DNA from: Xenococcaceae cyanobacterium MO_188.B29
GTDB taxonomy: Bacteria; Cyanobacteriota; Cyanobacteriia; Cyanobacteriales; Xenococcaceae
DNA: 42,424 nt
Direction: 5' to 3'
Assembly (NCBI GenBank): GCA_030065155.1
Contig: JASJDI010000017.1
Coordinates: forward strand, 1-42,424
Each line of letters starts with the position of its first letter. The stretch's first letter is position 1. The notes under the pieces were generated by a model that saw only the letters and a program-made list of their open reading frames with translations, was not told the origin of the DNA and did not search any database. A program made the position numbers and the translations under genes. Positions 14,417 to 23,589 of this stretch are shown here, piece by piece.

Positions 14417-16228
14417 ATGCCAAAAAATACGGACGATGTAGCACTATATATTCTCAAAGCTTTAAGACAAGAAGGTATCGATCGTGTCTTTTTAGTTCCT
14501 GGCTATAATATCGATCCTTTGGTAGAAAGATTCTCGGAAGCAGGAATTGAGGGGATTGTAGCTACCCATGAAGCAGGTGCTGCATATATGGCAGATGGCT
14601 ATGCCAGAGCAAATCAGAGTTTTGGGGTTTGTATGATAACTGGTAGCCCTGGTGTTACTAACATAGTAACGGCTATTACAGCAGCCTATCTCGATCGATC
14701 GCCTGTATTGGCTATTAGTGGTTCTCTTCCTTCCAGATGGAATGGCGATGGTGCGTTTCAAGATTCCAATGCTACTGGTATAGACGATCGCGAAATTATG
14801 CGTCCGATTACGGTTTGGTCTCAAGGTATTCCTCTAGCTTACGACACAGATAATAACCACAATGGATGTTTTAAGCCTTCTTACGAAAAAGTAGGGGATT
14901 TTTTGCAGAAAGCAATTCGCGCTATGCGTGGGGTGGAAAATCGACCAGCTTTTCTTACAGTACCCAGAGATATGCTCAAGGGAAAATATGCTGCCGACTA
15001 TCAACCTGTGAATATTAAAGAACCAGCTAGAGCGATCAATCGAGAAGCAATGAAACAAGTACCAGAGATTCTTGCTTCCGCTACCAGGATTGTGATTTTT
15101 GCTGGTAATGGTTGTGTCTGGTCCAACGCTGGCGAAGTCCTGCGGGAATTTGCGGAAGAATTTAGTATTCCTGTGGTAACAACACTGCGAGCAAAGGGGG
15201 CAATTTCCGAAGATTCACCCATGTCCTTTGGCTTTTTTGGTATTAGCGGAAGTCTACAAGCGAATAAGTTAATCTTAGGTTCTCAAGACAAAGCAATTGA
15301 GCAAGCTGAAGTATTGCTTGTCTTGGGTGCTACTCTGAACGAAAACAATACCTTAGCTTGGGATGAGAACTTCCCTCCGTCTAAGTCCCTTGTTCGCGTT
15401 GATATTAATCCTAATATTGTAGAGGGCAAAAATTATCAAGAAACATCGATCGTTGGCGATGTCAAAGAGTTTTTCTCTTGGCTGCAAGAGCATAAAGAGC
15501 TTTTTGGTGAGCAACTCCATAATAGCCGAGGACAACGTAAAAATTGGCTGGAGAAGATTAGGAATACCCCTTATTATGACCAGGAAGAAAATCGAACCAG
15601 TCAGGAAATACCCATACATCCTGCACGGTTAGTAACAGAATTACGCCAGGTCGCACCACGCAATACAGTCATGGTATTAGATTCGGGGGCATTATCCTAT
15701 CATGTCTCTCACCATTGGACAGCTTATGCCCCCAATGAGTTCCTCATTTTAACCAACACTGGACCGATGGGTTATGGTGTGGCTATGGGCATTGGCAATA
15801 AGATGGCGCGACCCGAACAACCCTGTGTGGTAGTTGTGGGTGATGGTGGTCTGATGATGCACGGCATGGAAATTAAAACTGCTGTTCGCTACCAAGTAAA
15901 GCTAATTATTGTTGTTATCAACAATAGTGCTTTAGGAAATGTTTATCTTCGTGCCCTTCGGGAGGAATGGTCAGAGCAAGCTGTTGACTTAACTGAAATA
16001 GAACCCTCAATTGACGGTGCAGCTTTCGCCCGTAGCCTTGGGGCTGAAGCTAGAGTAGTTGAGCATCCCGATCGACTAGCTACAACTTTTGAGGAAGCGT
16101 TTGCCTCTACATCTCAAGTTCCTATTGTGATAGATGTGCGATGTTGCCGAAAATGCGAAGTACCGAACGATCCTTATAGTGGTTCTAGCACCGCAGATAC
16201 TATGGATTCTCTAGGTTGTCGTCATTGA
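14417..16228 (+). CDS. ThDP-dependent acetolactate-synthase-like enzyme
   Basis: The 603-residue length and all three domains match the acetolactate synthase large-subunit superfamily. The ThDP-activating Glu is in VATHEAGAAYMADGYARA (E52). The central domain contains VIFAGNGCVWSNAGEVLREF. The C-terminal ThDP/Mg motif is VVVGDGGLMMHGMEIKT ... VVINNSALGN (about 473-505). The reaction would be decarboxylation of a 2-oxo acid with release or carboligation of the aldehyde. No regulatory subunit follows and an amino-acid oxidase is next door, so housekeeping valine synthesis is unlikely. A role in joining or decarboxylating 2-oxo acids, comparable to ScyA of the scytonemin pathway, is a better guess. 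AGAGG precedes the ATG. The C-terminal CCRKCEVPND tail is Cys-rich and unusual. Confidence 0.85.
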   Translation: MPKNTDDVALYILKALRQEGIDRVFLVPGYNIDPLVERFSEAGIEGIVATHEAGAAYMADGYARANQSFGVCMITGSPGVTNIVTAITAAYLDRSPVLAISGSLPSRWNGDGAFQDSNATGIDDREIMRPITVWSQGIPLAYDTDNNHNGCFKPSYEKVGDFLQKAIRAMRGVENRPAFLTVPRDMLKGKYAADYQPVNIKEPARAINREAMKQVPEILASATRIVIFAGNGCVWSNAGEVLREFAEEFSIPVVTTLRAKGAISEDSPMSFGFFGISGSLQANKLILGSQDKAIEQAEVLLVLGATLNENNTLAWDENFPPSKSLVRVDINPNIVEGKNYQETSIVGDVKEFFSWLQEHKELFGEQLHNSRGQRKNWLEKIRNTPYYDQEENRTSQEIPIHPARLVTELRQVAPRNTVMVLDSGALSYHVSHHWTAYAPNEFLILTNTGPMGYGVAMGIGNKMARPEQPCVVVVGDGGLMMHGMEIKTAVRYQVKLIIVVINNSALGNVYLRALREEWSEQAVDLTEIEPSIDGAAFARSLGAEARVVEHPDRLATTFEEAFASTSQVPIVIDVRCCRKCEVPNDPYSGSSTADTMDSLGCRH

Positions 16229-16258
16229 AGCTTTATTATCTCGATCATATTTGTAGAC

Positions 16259-17752
16259 ATGAACTATCACACAACAATCCAACAGCAACTCGATAAAATT
16301 AAGCAGGAAAACCAGGGTAGATCTAATAAACAAATTCTAATTCTTGGTGCAGGTATGGCAGGACTTGCTGCTGGTTATGAACTTGCTCAACTAGGTCATA
16401 GAGTAGAAATATGGGAAGGATCGCCACGGTTGGGAGGTCGGGTTTGGACTCATCGGTTTAAAAATGGTCAGTATGGTGAGTTTGGTGCGATGCGTATTCC
16501 TGCTTCTCACGACTACACTCGACATTACCTAAATGAGTTAGGTCTGACACTAAGACCTTTTATTAATAGCCATCGAGAAACCTATCGCGACTTTGAAGGA
16601 ATTGTTTGCAAAGCCAAAGATGCTGCCCAAAAAATTGGTAGGTTATTCAATCTATCCAGGCGCGATCGAGAGGCGATCGCCAATGATGGTCTTGATGGCA
16701 TCTTTTTGCGGATTATGAGTCACCTATTGTCTTACTTAGACAAAGGAGATAAATTACAGTTGTTTGGTAATTGTCCTCTTTCTGACAAATTAAATTACTT
16801 TGATTCCCAGTCCTTATTACAAACACTACACAACTATACAGATACCCATGATGCTGTGCGATTAATGGGGAAGGCTACTATTCTGGAAGAATACTGGCAT
16901 TATTCCACTGCTATGTTTATCCGAGAGGAAATTGATGAAGCTTTTAGCGGACTAGAAGAGATTTGTGGTGGAATGGATAAGCTTCCCAATGCCTTAGCTG
17001 ACGCGGTATTACCAGATGGAACTAAATTAAGAGACCGCATAGTTTTCAATAGAGAAGTGTGTTCCATCAATCAAGATAATGAAGGTGTCACCATCAAGTT
17101 CAAGCAAAATGGCAATCTTGAGCAAAAAACCTATCCTTACGTATTGTGTACAATCCCCTTTTCTGTACTTCGGCGAATGGATCTGCAAATGTCATCTGGC
17201 AGCAAAAAAGTACAGGATGCTATCCAAGGTTTAGGCTATCAATCTTCCACTAAAGTTTTAGTCAATTGTACCAAAAGATTCTGGGAGTTGGAAGACAATA
17301 TCTTCGGTGGCGCGTCTCTTACCGATTCTATTGCTCGCATGACCTTTTATCCTTCAGATAATGCTGAACTAAAAGATCGAGAGATCAGCCAAGAAGCTGG
17401 AGTATTACTGGGTAGCTATACTTGGGGAGCCACAGCAAGGAGATTAGGCACACTAAACTTACAAAAGCGTGGCAAGGTGGTTTTTGACAAAATCGAGCGA
17501 TTCCATCCTCAGATCGGCAATTATCTCGACCCAGAAGAACCCTATGCCTCTATGGCTTGGGACCGGAATAAATGGTCGGCTGGTGCTTTTGCTTCTTCTC
17601 AGCCCTTAGACCTTCAACGGTTTTTCCCCGAAGTGAATCAAGCTGCAGCTCGCCTGTTTTTTGCTGGTGAGCATCTATCGCCATATCCAAGCTGGATACA
17701 AGGTGCATTATGGTCTGCCCTTCAAGGAGTAAGGCAAATAGTTTTAGCTTAG
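16259..17752 (+). CDS. Flavin L-amino-acid oxidase / monoamine oxidase family
   Basis: This 497-residue flavoprotein has the N-terminal FAD fold ILILGAGMAGLAAGYELAQL (about 26-45) and the GG motif with GSPRLGGRVWTH. The substrate-carboxylate motif GAMRIP (R79) marks L-amino-acid oxidases within the amine-oxidase family. The C-terminal FAD motif LFFAGEHLSPYPSWIQGALW is at about 467-486. The reaction is amino acid + O2 to 2-oxo acid + NH3 + H2O2. The substrate is not fixed by the motifs; aromatic or bulky amino acids are common for close families. It begins 30 bases after the ThDP gene with only a weak ribosome site, and its product would be a natural substrate for the two ThDP enzymes. H2O2 is a by-product. 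Confidence 0.85.
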   Translation: MNYHTTIQQQLDKIKQENQGRSNKQILILGAGMAGLAAGYELAQLGHRVEIWEGSPRLGGRVWTHRFKNGQYGEFGAMRIPASHDYTRHYLNELGLTLRPFINSHRETYRDFEGIVCKAKDAAQKIGRLFNLSRRDREAIANDGLDGIFLRIMSHLLSYLDKGDKLQLFGNCPLSDKLNYFDSQSLLQTLHNYTDTHDAVRLMGKATILEEYWHYSTAMFIREEIDEAFSGLEEICGGMDKLPNALADAVLPDGTKLRDRIVFNREVCSINQDNEGVTIKFKQNGNLEQKTYPYVLCTIPFSVLRRMDLQMSSGSKKVQDAIQGLGYQSSTKVLVNCTKRFWELEDNIFGGASLTDSIARMTFYPSDNAELKDREISQEAGVLLGSYTWGATARRLGTLNLQKRGKVVFDKIERFHPQIGNYLDPEEPYASMAWDRNKWSAGAFASSQPLDLQRFFPEVNQAAARLFFAGEHLSPYPSWIQGALWSALQGVRQIVLA

Positions 17753-17860
17753 AGGGAAAATACTTAATTACCAAGCATTTGCTCAAAAGTGCATAAGTTA
17801 ATTTCAACGACAACTATTAAAAATTAGGAAGCACAAAGAAGAAAAAAGGAGTTAATCATA

Positions 17861-18724
17861 GTGAAGAAAATCCTCTTTATTGTATCAGAATGGGGTTACT
17901 GGGGGGAAGAACTTATTGGTCCCCTAGAAGCCTGTGATGCTCAGGGATATGAAATTACTTTTGCGACCCCAACAGGAAAAAAGCCTACACCTTTAGCAGT
18001 TAGTATGCAGCCAGGATTTATCGATCCACCTTTAGGTCGATCGGTTACTTCAGAATACTATGCACAAAAGACAAAGGAAATAGATGAGTCGGATCGACTA
18101 GAGAATCCGAAAAGTCTTGCCGACTGGTTGCCCTGGAGGGCTTATCCTAGTTCCGCCAAATATCTTAGAGATATGGAGGCATACTATAACAAGCTAGATA
18201 ACATTATTCAGAAAGAATTAGTAGAATATGATGCCCTCGTAATTGTCGGAGGTAGTGGTGCATTAGTCGATCTAGCAAATAACCAAAGAGTGCACGATCT
18301 AGTTCTGAGCTTTTATCAATTAAATAAACCTATTGCTGCTGAATGTTATGGGGTTAGTTGCTTGGCATTTGCCCGAGATTTCAGAGAGAAAAAGAGTATT
18401 ATTTGGGGCAAGCACGTTACTGGTCATCCCATTGATTATGACTACTTAGATGATACTGGATTTGAGGGTTTTCATGCGGTCGATGGCTCTAACCATGGAT
18501 TTGGAGATGGCTATATTAACTTTGGAGCTCCTTTTTATCCCCTAGAATTCATTCTCCGCGATGCTGTTGGCCCTGATGGCTCTTATACCGGTCGGGTTGG
18601 TCACGTGACTTCTGTAATTGTTGATTATCCTTTTATTACTAGTCGTTCTACTGCTTCCTCTGCTGAGTGCGGAGAGAAATTGGTGGAAGTTTTAGAAAAG
18701 GGACTACAGCGATATAACTGGTAA
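17861..18724 (+). CDS. DJ-1/PfpI family (class I glutamine amidotransferase-like) protein
   Basis: The start is GTG at 17861, supported by AAGGAG nine bases upstream; VKKILFIVSEWGYWGEELIG is a typical first strand. The 287-residue protein has YDALVIVGGSGALVDL (about 126-141) and the nucleophile elbow AAECYGVSCLAFA, with the Cys near residue 166. Hsp31-like members act as glyoxalase III or deglycases, isonitrile hydratases or chaperones. Next to decarboxylases that release aldehydes, it may detoxify reactive carbonyls or take part in the pathway. It lies between the oxidase and the second ThDP enzyme on the same strand. Confidence 0.75.
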   Translation: MKKILFIVSEWGYWGEELIGPLEACDAQGYEITFATPTGKKPTPLAVSMQPGFIDPPLGRSVTSEYYAQKTKEIDESDRLENPKSLADWLPWRAYPSSAKYLRDMEAYYNKLDNIIQKELVEYDALVIVGGSGALVDLANNQRVHDLVLSFYQLNKPIAAECYGVSCLAFARDFREKKSIIWGKHVTGHPIDYDYLDDTGFEGFHAVDGSNHGFGDGYINFGAPFYPLEFILRDAVGPDGSYTGRVGHVTSVIVDYPFITSRSTASSAECGEKLVEVLEKGLQRYNW

Positions 18725-18775
18725 AACAGAGGCAAAAACTTCAAGAAATTTTAGTCCTCCCATAAGGAAGAATTC

Positions 18776-20482
18776 ATGACAAAAAAAACTGGGCGTTTTG
18801 CCATTCTCGAACAATTTCTTGCCGATGGCATCCACTACATGTTCGGCAATCCAGGTACGTCAGAGGAAGGATTTTTGGATGCTTTGTGGGATTATCCCGA
18901 CCTCAAGTATATCTTAACCTTACAAGAATCGATCGCTGTCATGGCAGCAGATGGTTACGCGAGGGCAACTCAAAAGCCAGCTTTGGTACAGATTCACAGT
19001 ACTCCTGGTTTAGGTAATGCGATCGGTGCCTTATACCAAGCCAAGCGAGGTCACTCTCCTCTAGTCGTTATTGGCGGAGATGCGGGAATTAAATATCAGG
19101 CAATGGACGCACAGATGGCAGGAGATTTAGTAGCTTTTGCTGAGCCAGTTACTAAGTGGTCAACACAAGTAATGGAGCCTTATTCACTGCTACGGATTAT
19201 ACGTCGAGCAATCAAAATTGCCACCACTCCCCCCATGGGTCCTGTTTATGTTTGCGTACCAGTAGATATTTTAGATGCTCCTGTCGTTGAAGAAGTTAGA
19301 CCGACCTCATTCCCTTCGACTAAAGTTGTGCCAGATGAAGACACTCTGCAAATGGCAACACAAATGTTAGCATCTGCTCAGAAACCCATGATTTTTGTAG
19401 GAGATGGGATAGCTTTTTCTGGAGCTCAAAACGAGTTGACCCGCGTTGCTGAACTCTTAGGCGCGGAGGTTTGGTCGGCAGATTCTGGCGAATTGAATAT
19501 GAGCTATGCTCATCCCCTATATCAGGGTTCGACAGGACATATGTTTGGCTACCAAAGCTTGCCTACCACTTCTAAGGGAGATGTTAATCTAGTTTGTGGA
19601 ACTTATATGTTACCAGAGGTATTCCCTGAACTGGGAGATATCTTTAAACCAGGTGCAAAAGTCATTCATATCGATCTAGATGCCTATGAAATTGCTAAAA
19701 ATCACCCTGTTGATGTAGGAATAGTTAGCGATCCTAAACTTACTTTGGGTAAACTAGCCACTAAACTAGAAGCTATAATGACATCGGAGCAGGAAAAAGC
19801 TGCTCAAGCTAGAAAAACGGAAATAGCCCAAGCTAAAGAAGCAAAAAATCAGAGTGATTTGGAAGCATATCAGCAAGTTCGGGATTCTGTCCCACTCCAC
19901 TTTTCTCGCTTCGCAGAAGAATTAGCTGCTCAATTACCAGAGGATGCCATCATTTTTGATGAGGGTCTCACTTCTTCTCCTCCCCTAACACACTATTTCC
20001 CCCCTACTAAACCAGGTCACTATTTTCTCACTCGTGGAGGCTCTCTTGGTGTAGGATTACCAGGAGCGATCGGTGTTAAACTGGCTAATCCTGACAAAAC
20101 AGTGATTGGCGTTGCTGGTGATGGCGGTTCTATGTACACAATTCAGGCACTGTGGTCGGCTGCCCGTCATAATGTAGATGTTAAATTTGTCATCTGCAAT
20201 AACCGTTCCTACAAGCTACTGCAAGTGAATATTCAAGCTTATTGGCAAGAGCGGGGTATACCAGAGCGAGATTATCCTCTTAGTTTTGATTTATCTAAGC
20301 CAGATCTACACTTTGCCGACATGGCTCGATCGATGGGTGTGGAAGCAGTCCGAGTTGAGAAGCCAGAAGAAATTGCCCCAGCTATAAAAAAAGCATTAGC
20401 TCACCAAGGGCCTTTTCTCATCGACGTGGTTTTGGAAGCAGAGGTTAATCCTGAAATGATTGGTGTTAGGTGTGGTCAGTAA
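18776..20482 (+). CDS. Benzoylformate-decarboxylase-like ThDP enzyme
   Basis: This 568-residue ThDP enzyme starts with MFGNPGTSEEGFLDAL, in which S29 aligns with the active-site Ser of benzoylformate decarboxylase. The activating Glu is E51 (LTLQES). VQIHSTPGLGNAIGAL carries a His (H74) at the position of the catalytic His of that family. The C-terminal cofactor motif is VAGDGGSMYTIQALWS ... VICNNRSYK. These features separate it from true acetolactate synthases. The expected reaction is decarboxylation of an aryl or branched 2-oxo acid to an aldehyde. A zinc alcohol dehydrogenase follows, which could reduce the aldehyde. AAGGAAG precedes the ATG at 18776. Confidence 0.8.
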   Translation: MTKKTGRFAILEQFLADGIHYMFGNPGTSEEGFLDALWDYPDLKYILTLQESIAVMAADGYARATQKPALVQIHSTPGLGNAIGALYQAKRGHSPLVVIGGDAGIKYQAMDAQMAGDLVAFAEPVTKWSTQVMEPYSLLRIIRRAIKIATTPPMGPVYVCVPVDILDAPVVEEVRPTSFPSTKVVPDEDTLQMATQMLASAQKPMIFVGDGIAFSGAQNELTRVAELLGAEVWSADSGELNMSYAHPLYQGSTGHMFGYQSLPTTSKGDVNLVCGTYMLPEVFPELGDIFKPGAKVIHIDLDAYEIAKNHPVDVGIVSDPKLTLGKLATKLEAIMTSEQEKAAQARKTEIAQAKEAKNQSDLEAYQQVRDSVPLHFSRFAEELAAQLPEDAIIFDEGLTSSPPLTHYFPPTKPGHYFLTRGGSLGVGLPGAIGVKLANPDKTVIGVAGDGGSMYTIQALWSAARHNVDVKFVICNNRSYKLLQVNIQAYWQERGIPERDYPLSFDLSKPDLHFADMARSMGVEAVRVEKPEEIAPAIKKALAHQGPFLIDVVLEAEVNPEMIGVRCGQ

Positions 20483-20504
20483 AGGATATACATAGCCTCA
20501 AGCT

Positions 20505-20547
20505 CTCCTGATGCCTTCTATATAAATGATTAACCTATCATCAGGAG
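20505..20547. other. Inverted repeat between decarboxylase and dehydrogenase genes
   Basis: CTCCTGATG and CATCAGGAG form a 9-bp stem around a 25-base AT-rich loop. No T-run follows. It could be an mRNA processing or attenuation structure or an operator. AAGGAG for the next gene lies 22 bases after it. Confidence 0.4.
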
Positions 20548-20581
20548 GAACTTAATAAAGCACAATTGCAAGGAGTTAACA

Positions 20582-21622
20582 ATGAAAGTTGATGCAATGG
20601 TAATCCCTGAGAAAGGGGCTAAACTTCAACCCTTTAGTTTTGAAATGGGAGAGATCACAGGTTACGATTGCCTGATCAAAGTATTAACCTGTGGAGTTTG
20701 CCACTCAGATGTAGGGATGATTGACAATGAGTGGGGTTTTTCTCAATATCCTTTAGTTCCTGGTCATGAGATAGTTGGGGAAGTACTAGCAGTTGGAGAA
20801 AAAGTAGAGCAGGAAGGAGTAATAGTTGATGACAATGTGGAGTACATCAAGGTAGGCGATCGCCTTGGTGTTGGTTGGCAAGGTGGATCTTGTCTCCATT
20901 GTCTGGATTGCCTCCGAGGCAATGAAAATCTTTGTACCTGGAACCAGCCACTGCTAGTGGGTAACTATGGAGGATATGCTAAATACCTCAAGGTAGATTC
21001 CCGTTTCGCCTTTAAAATTCCCTCTGGAATTGAAACTGATCTAGCAGGGCCTTTAATGTGTGCAGGAACGACAGTTTACTCAGCACTACGCGCTGCAGGT
21101 ATGAGTTCTGGTCAGGAGATTGGTGTGATTGGGATTGGTGGACTGGGACATATAGCTGTTCAATTTGCCAGTAAGCTTGGCAACCGTGTCACCATGTTTA
21201 CTGGCTCTCCTGATAAAGCTGAATATGCTAAAAAACTGGGTGCCGATCAGACGATTATTGTTCCTAAAGGAGAATCGCCAGCAGCACCAAAACACCAATT
21301 GGACTTGATTCTAAGTACTGCTCCTGAGCCTATTGACTGGTCTGGATATCTAGAGCATCTTACTACCGATGGCACATTTATGCAGGTAGGTTTGTTTCTT
21401 AATCCTATGTCAATTCCACTTTGGCCTTTAGTAGTTAAGAGACGACGCTTTATGAGTTCAACTGTTGGTGGTCGGTCAACCATCAGGGAAATGCTCACTT
21501 TAGCTGAAGAGTATGGAATTAGACCCATAGTAGAAATCTTCCCCCTCGAAGAAGCAAATCAGGCAATTGATAAATTGCGTAGTAACCAAATGCGATTTAG
21601 AGGTGTCCTAAGAGTAAGTTGA
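20582..21622 (+). CDS. Zinc-dependent alcohol dehydrogenase (CAD-like MDR)
   Basis: This 346-residue enzyme is a medium-chain dehydrogenase. Catalytic zinc ligands are visible as GVCHSDVG (C40) and VPGHEIVGE (H62, E63). The structural zinc Cys set is in GGSCLHCLDCLRGNENLC (C104, C107, C110, C118). The nucleotide fold is IGVIGIGGLGHIAVQFASKL (about 180-199). It most resembles cinnamyl-alcohol or broad aldehyde reductases that use NADPH. Following a decarboxylase, it probably reduces the aldehyde to an alcohol, the final step of an Ehrlich-type route. AAGGAG precedes the ATG. Confidence 0.85.
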   Translation: MKVDAMVIPEKGAKLQPFSFEMGEITGYDCLIKVLTCGVCHSDVGMIDNEWGFSQYPLVPGHEIVGEVLAVGEKVEQEGVIVDDNVEYIKVGDRLGVGWQGGSCLHCLDCLRGNENLCTWNQPLLVGNYGGYAKYLKVDSRFAFKIPSGIETDLAGPLMCAGTTVYSALRAAGMSSGQEIGVIGIGGLGHIAVQFASKLGNRVTMFTGSPDKAEYAKKLGADQTIIVPKGESPAAPKHQLDLILSTAPEPIDWSGYLEHLTTDGTFMQVGLFLNPMSIPLWPLVVKRRRFMSSTVGGRSTIREMLTLAEEYGIRPIVEIFPLEEANQAIDKLRSNQMRFRGVLRVS

Positions 21623-21975
21623 GTGTACCCTAAGGAATGAGAACTAAATAACTTAGGAGTTGCGTGGTAATAAGTTTCCCATTTATAAATATCAATTGAG
21701 AAGTATAACTTTTTCTGGTCAAGCAATGGAGTTATTTAATCCTTGTTCAAATTAACCTGAAATAGGTAAGTTATTTTTGCGCGACTCCTTAAAGATTACG
21801 TACACTATTTTGATCATTCCCATAACGCACCGATATTTAAATTTTGGATTTTATTCAATTCTCATTCCTAATTTATCCACGCACCGAATGTGCTTGTTGG
21901 GACATTAAAGGGGAAGAAGGTGAGGAGAGAGATTTGTTAACCAATCATTAAAGACATCTTATACGGGTAGAGAAG
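21623..21975. other. 353-bp gap inside the metabolic cluster
   Basis: It separates the alcohol dehydrogenase from the GMC gene. A weak CCTAAG/CTTAGG pair lies at about 21630-21657. An isolated AACCTGAAATAGG occurs near 21755 without the rest of the shared promoter element. The length suggests that a second transcription unit starts here. Confidence 0.4.
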
Positions 21976-23541
21976 ATGAAATTTGAACATACATTTGATT
22001 TTATAGTCATCGGTGCAGGTTCAGCTGGATGTGTAATTGCCAATCGTCTGAGTGAAGAAGTACAAACCACAGTTTTATTGCTTGAAGCTGGAGGTCCTGA
22101 TATTCGTCCTGAATTTCACAATGAAGATTTGAACTCCCAATTGTCACTTTATCCTGGACAATCAGATTGGAGTTCAGACCATGATTGGGGATATTGTACA
22201 GAACCAGAGCCTTATTTAAATGGTCGCCAGATTCCAATAGCAAGAGGTAAAGTTCTTGGCGGTTGTAGCTCTATTAATGCCTTGATGTACGTTAGAGGGA
22301 ATCGTTTAGACTATGATTTCTGGAACTACCTTGGCAATGAAGGTTGGAGTTACCAAGATGTAATACCCTATTACAAAAAACTCGAAGATTATGAAGGTGG
22401 AAGTTCAGAATTTCGTGGTGCAGGTGGACCTATGAGTGTGGTCAATCATGCTAACCCTACTCCCCTTGCCTATGCTCTAGTAAATGGAGCTAAAGAACTA
22501 GGTTATGGTGGAAGTCCTAATTGGGATTATAATGCAGAGCGACAAGATGGAAATGCCTTTTTCTACCAAACTACCAAAACCAAGGATCGTCATCGTTGTA
22601 GCACAGCAGTTGCTTACTTGAATCCAATTCTAGAACGTTCTAACTTTAAGGTTCTAACTAAAGCTCAAGTAAACCGATTGCTAATTGAAGGCAACCGAGT
22701 TGTTGGTGTCGAATATATTAAGGATGGAACTACTCATTGCGTGGAAGCTCAGCAAGAAGTCATTGTTAGTGGAGGTGCTTATGAATCTCCCAAATTACTT
22801 ATGCTCTCAGGGATTGGCCCAGCTGAAGAATTAAAAACTCATAATCTTTCTGTAGTTGTGGACTTACCAGGAGTAGGGCAAAATTTGCAGGATCATCTAT
22901 ATTTGGGTATAGCCTATCAATGTAAACAAGAAATTCTTAACCCTACCCTGGTCTCGGAAGCCGGACTTTTTACCTATACTCGCAGTGGCATAGATTTTGC
23001 GTCACCAGATTTACAAATTGTCTTTGGTCCAGTACAGTTTGTAGCTCCTCAATATCAAAGGGAAGGGCCTGGTTTCACTTTTGCTCCCGTTCTTATTCAA
23101 CCTCAGAGCGTTGGTTCTCTTACTCTTAGGTCTAACAAACCCTCAGATTTAGCGGTAATACGTTCTAACTATCTCGAAAGCGAAGCGGATCTTAATGTCT
23201 TTCTTAAGGGGATAGAGGTAGTTCGTGAATTGGTTAACACTAAAGCTTTTGACGATTTACGAGGTGACGAATTGGCTCCGGGAGAGAAAGTTACTAACAA
23301 ATCAGAATTAAGTGAGTTCGTCCGCAATAATTGCACTACCCTTTGGCATCCAGTAGGAACTTGTAAAATGGGCTATGACAAATATGCCGTAGTCGATCCT
23401 CAATTACGAGTGCATGGCGTTGAAGGACTTCGAGTTGCAGATGGTTCCGTGATGCCAAGAATTATTGCAGGTAACACTAATGCTCCCTGCATCATGATTG
23501 GTGAAAAAGCCGCAGATATGATTAAAGCAACTTATCAGTAA
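21976..23541 (+). CDS. GMC family FAD oxidoreductase
   Basis: This 521-residue protein has the GMC N-terminal FAD motif DFIVIGAGSAGCVIANRLSE and signature 1, GGCSSINALMYVRGNRLDYD. Signature 2 is VSGGAYESPKLLMLSGIGPA. The C-terminal catalytic region has WHPVGTCKMG (His) and AGNTNAPCIMIGEKAADMI. It resembles choline and alcohol dehydrogenases, which oxidise primary or secondary alcohols to aldehydes or ketones. The substrate is unknown. It opens the second half of the cluster and precedes four small NTF2-fold genes. No export signal is seen. Confidence 0.85.
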   Translation: MKFEHTFDFIVIGAGSAGCVIANRLSEEVQTTVLLLEAGGPDIRPEFHNEDLNSQLSLYPGQSDWSSDHDWGYCTEPEPYLNGRQIPIARGKVLGGCSSINALMYVRGNRLDYDFWNYLGNEGWSYQDVIPYYKKLEDYEGGSSEFRGAGGPMSVVNHANPTPLAYALVNGAKELGYGGSPNWDYNAERQDGNAFFYQTTKTKDRHRCSTAVAYLNPILERSNFKVLTKAQVNRLLIEGNRVVGVEYIKDGTTHCVEAQQEVIVSGGAYESPKLLMLSGIGPAEELKTHNLSVVVDLPGVGQNLQDHLYLGIAYQCKQEILNPTLVSEAGLFTYTRSGIDFASPDLQIVFGPVQFVAPQYQREGPGFTFAPVLIQPQSVGSLTLRSNKPSDLAVIRSNYLESEADLNVFLKGIEVVRELVNTKAFDDLRGDELAPGEKVTNKSELSEFVRNNCTTLWHPVGTCKMGYDKYAVVDPQLRVHGVEGLRVADGSVMPRIIAGNTNAPCIMIGEKAADMIKATYQ

Positions 23542-23589
23542 AGAGCAGTCTATCGAGATTCTTGCAATAGTTAATGAGGATATTAGCCA

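Noticed and set aside
14492..14824. 110-codon minus-strand frame in the ThDP gene
   Set aside because: It is a shadow of a well-supported enzyme gene, with no start signal.
21750..21780. Possible further copy of the shared promoter element before the GMC gene
   Set aside because: AACCTGAAATAGG is a single unit and lacks CCCC and the -10-like box.
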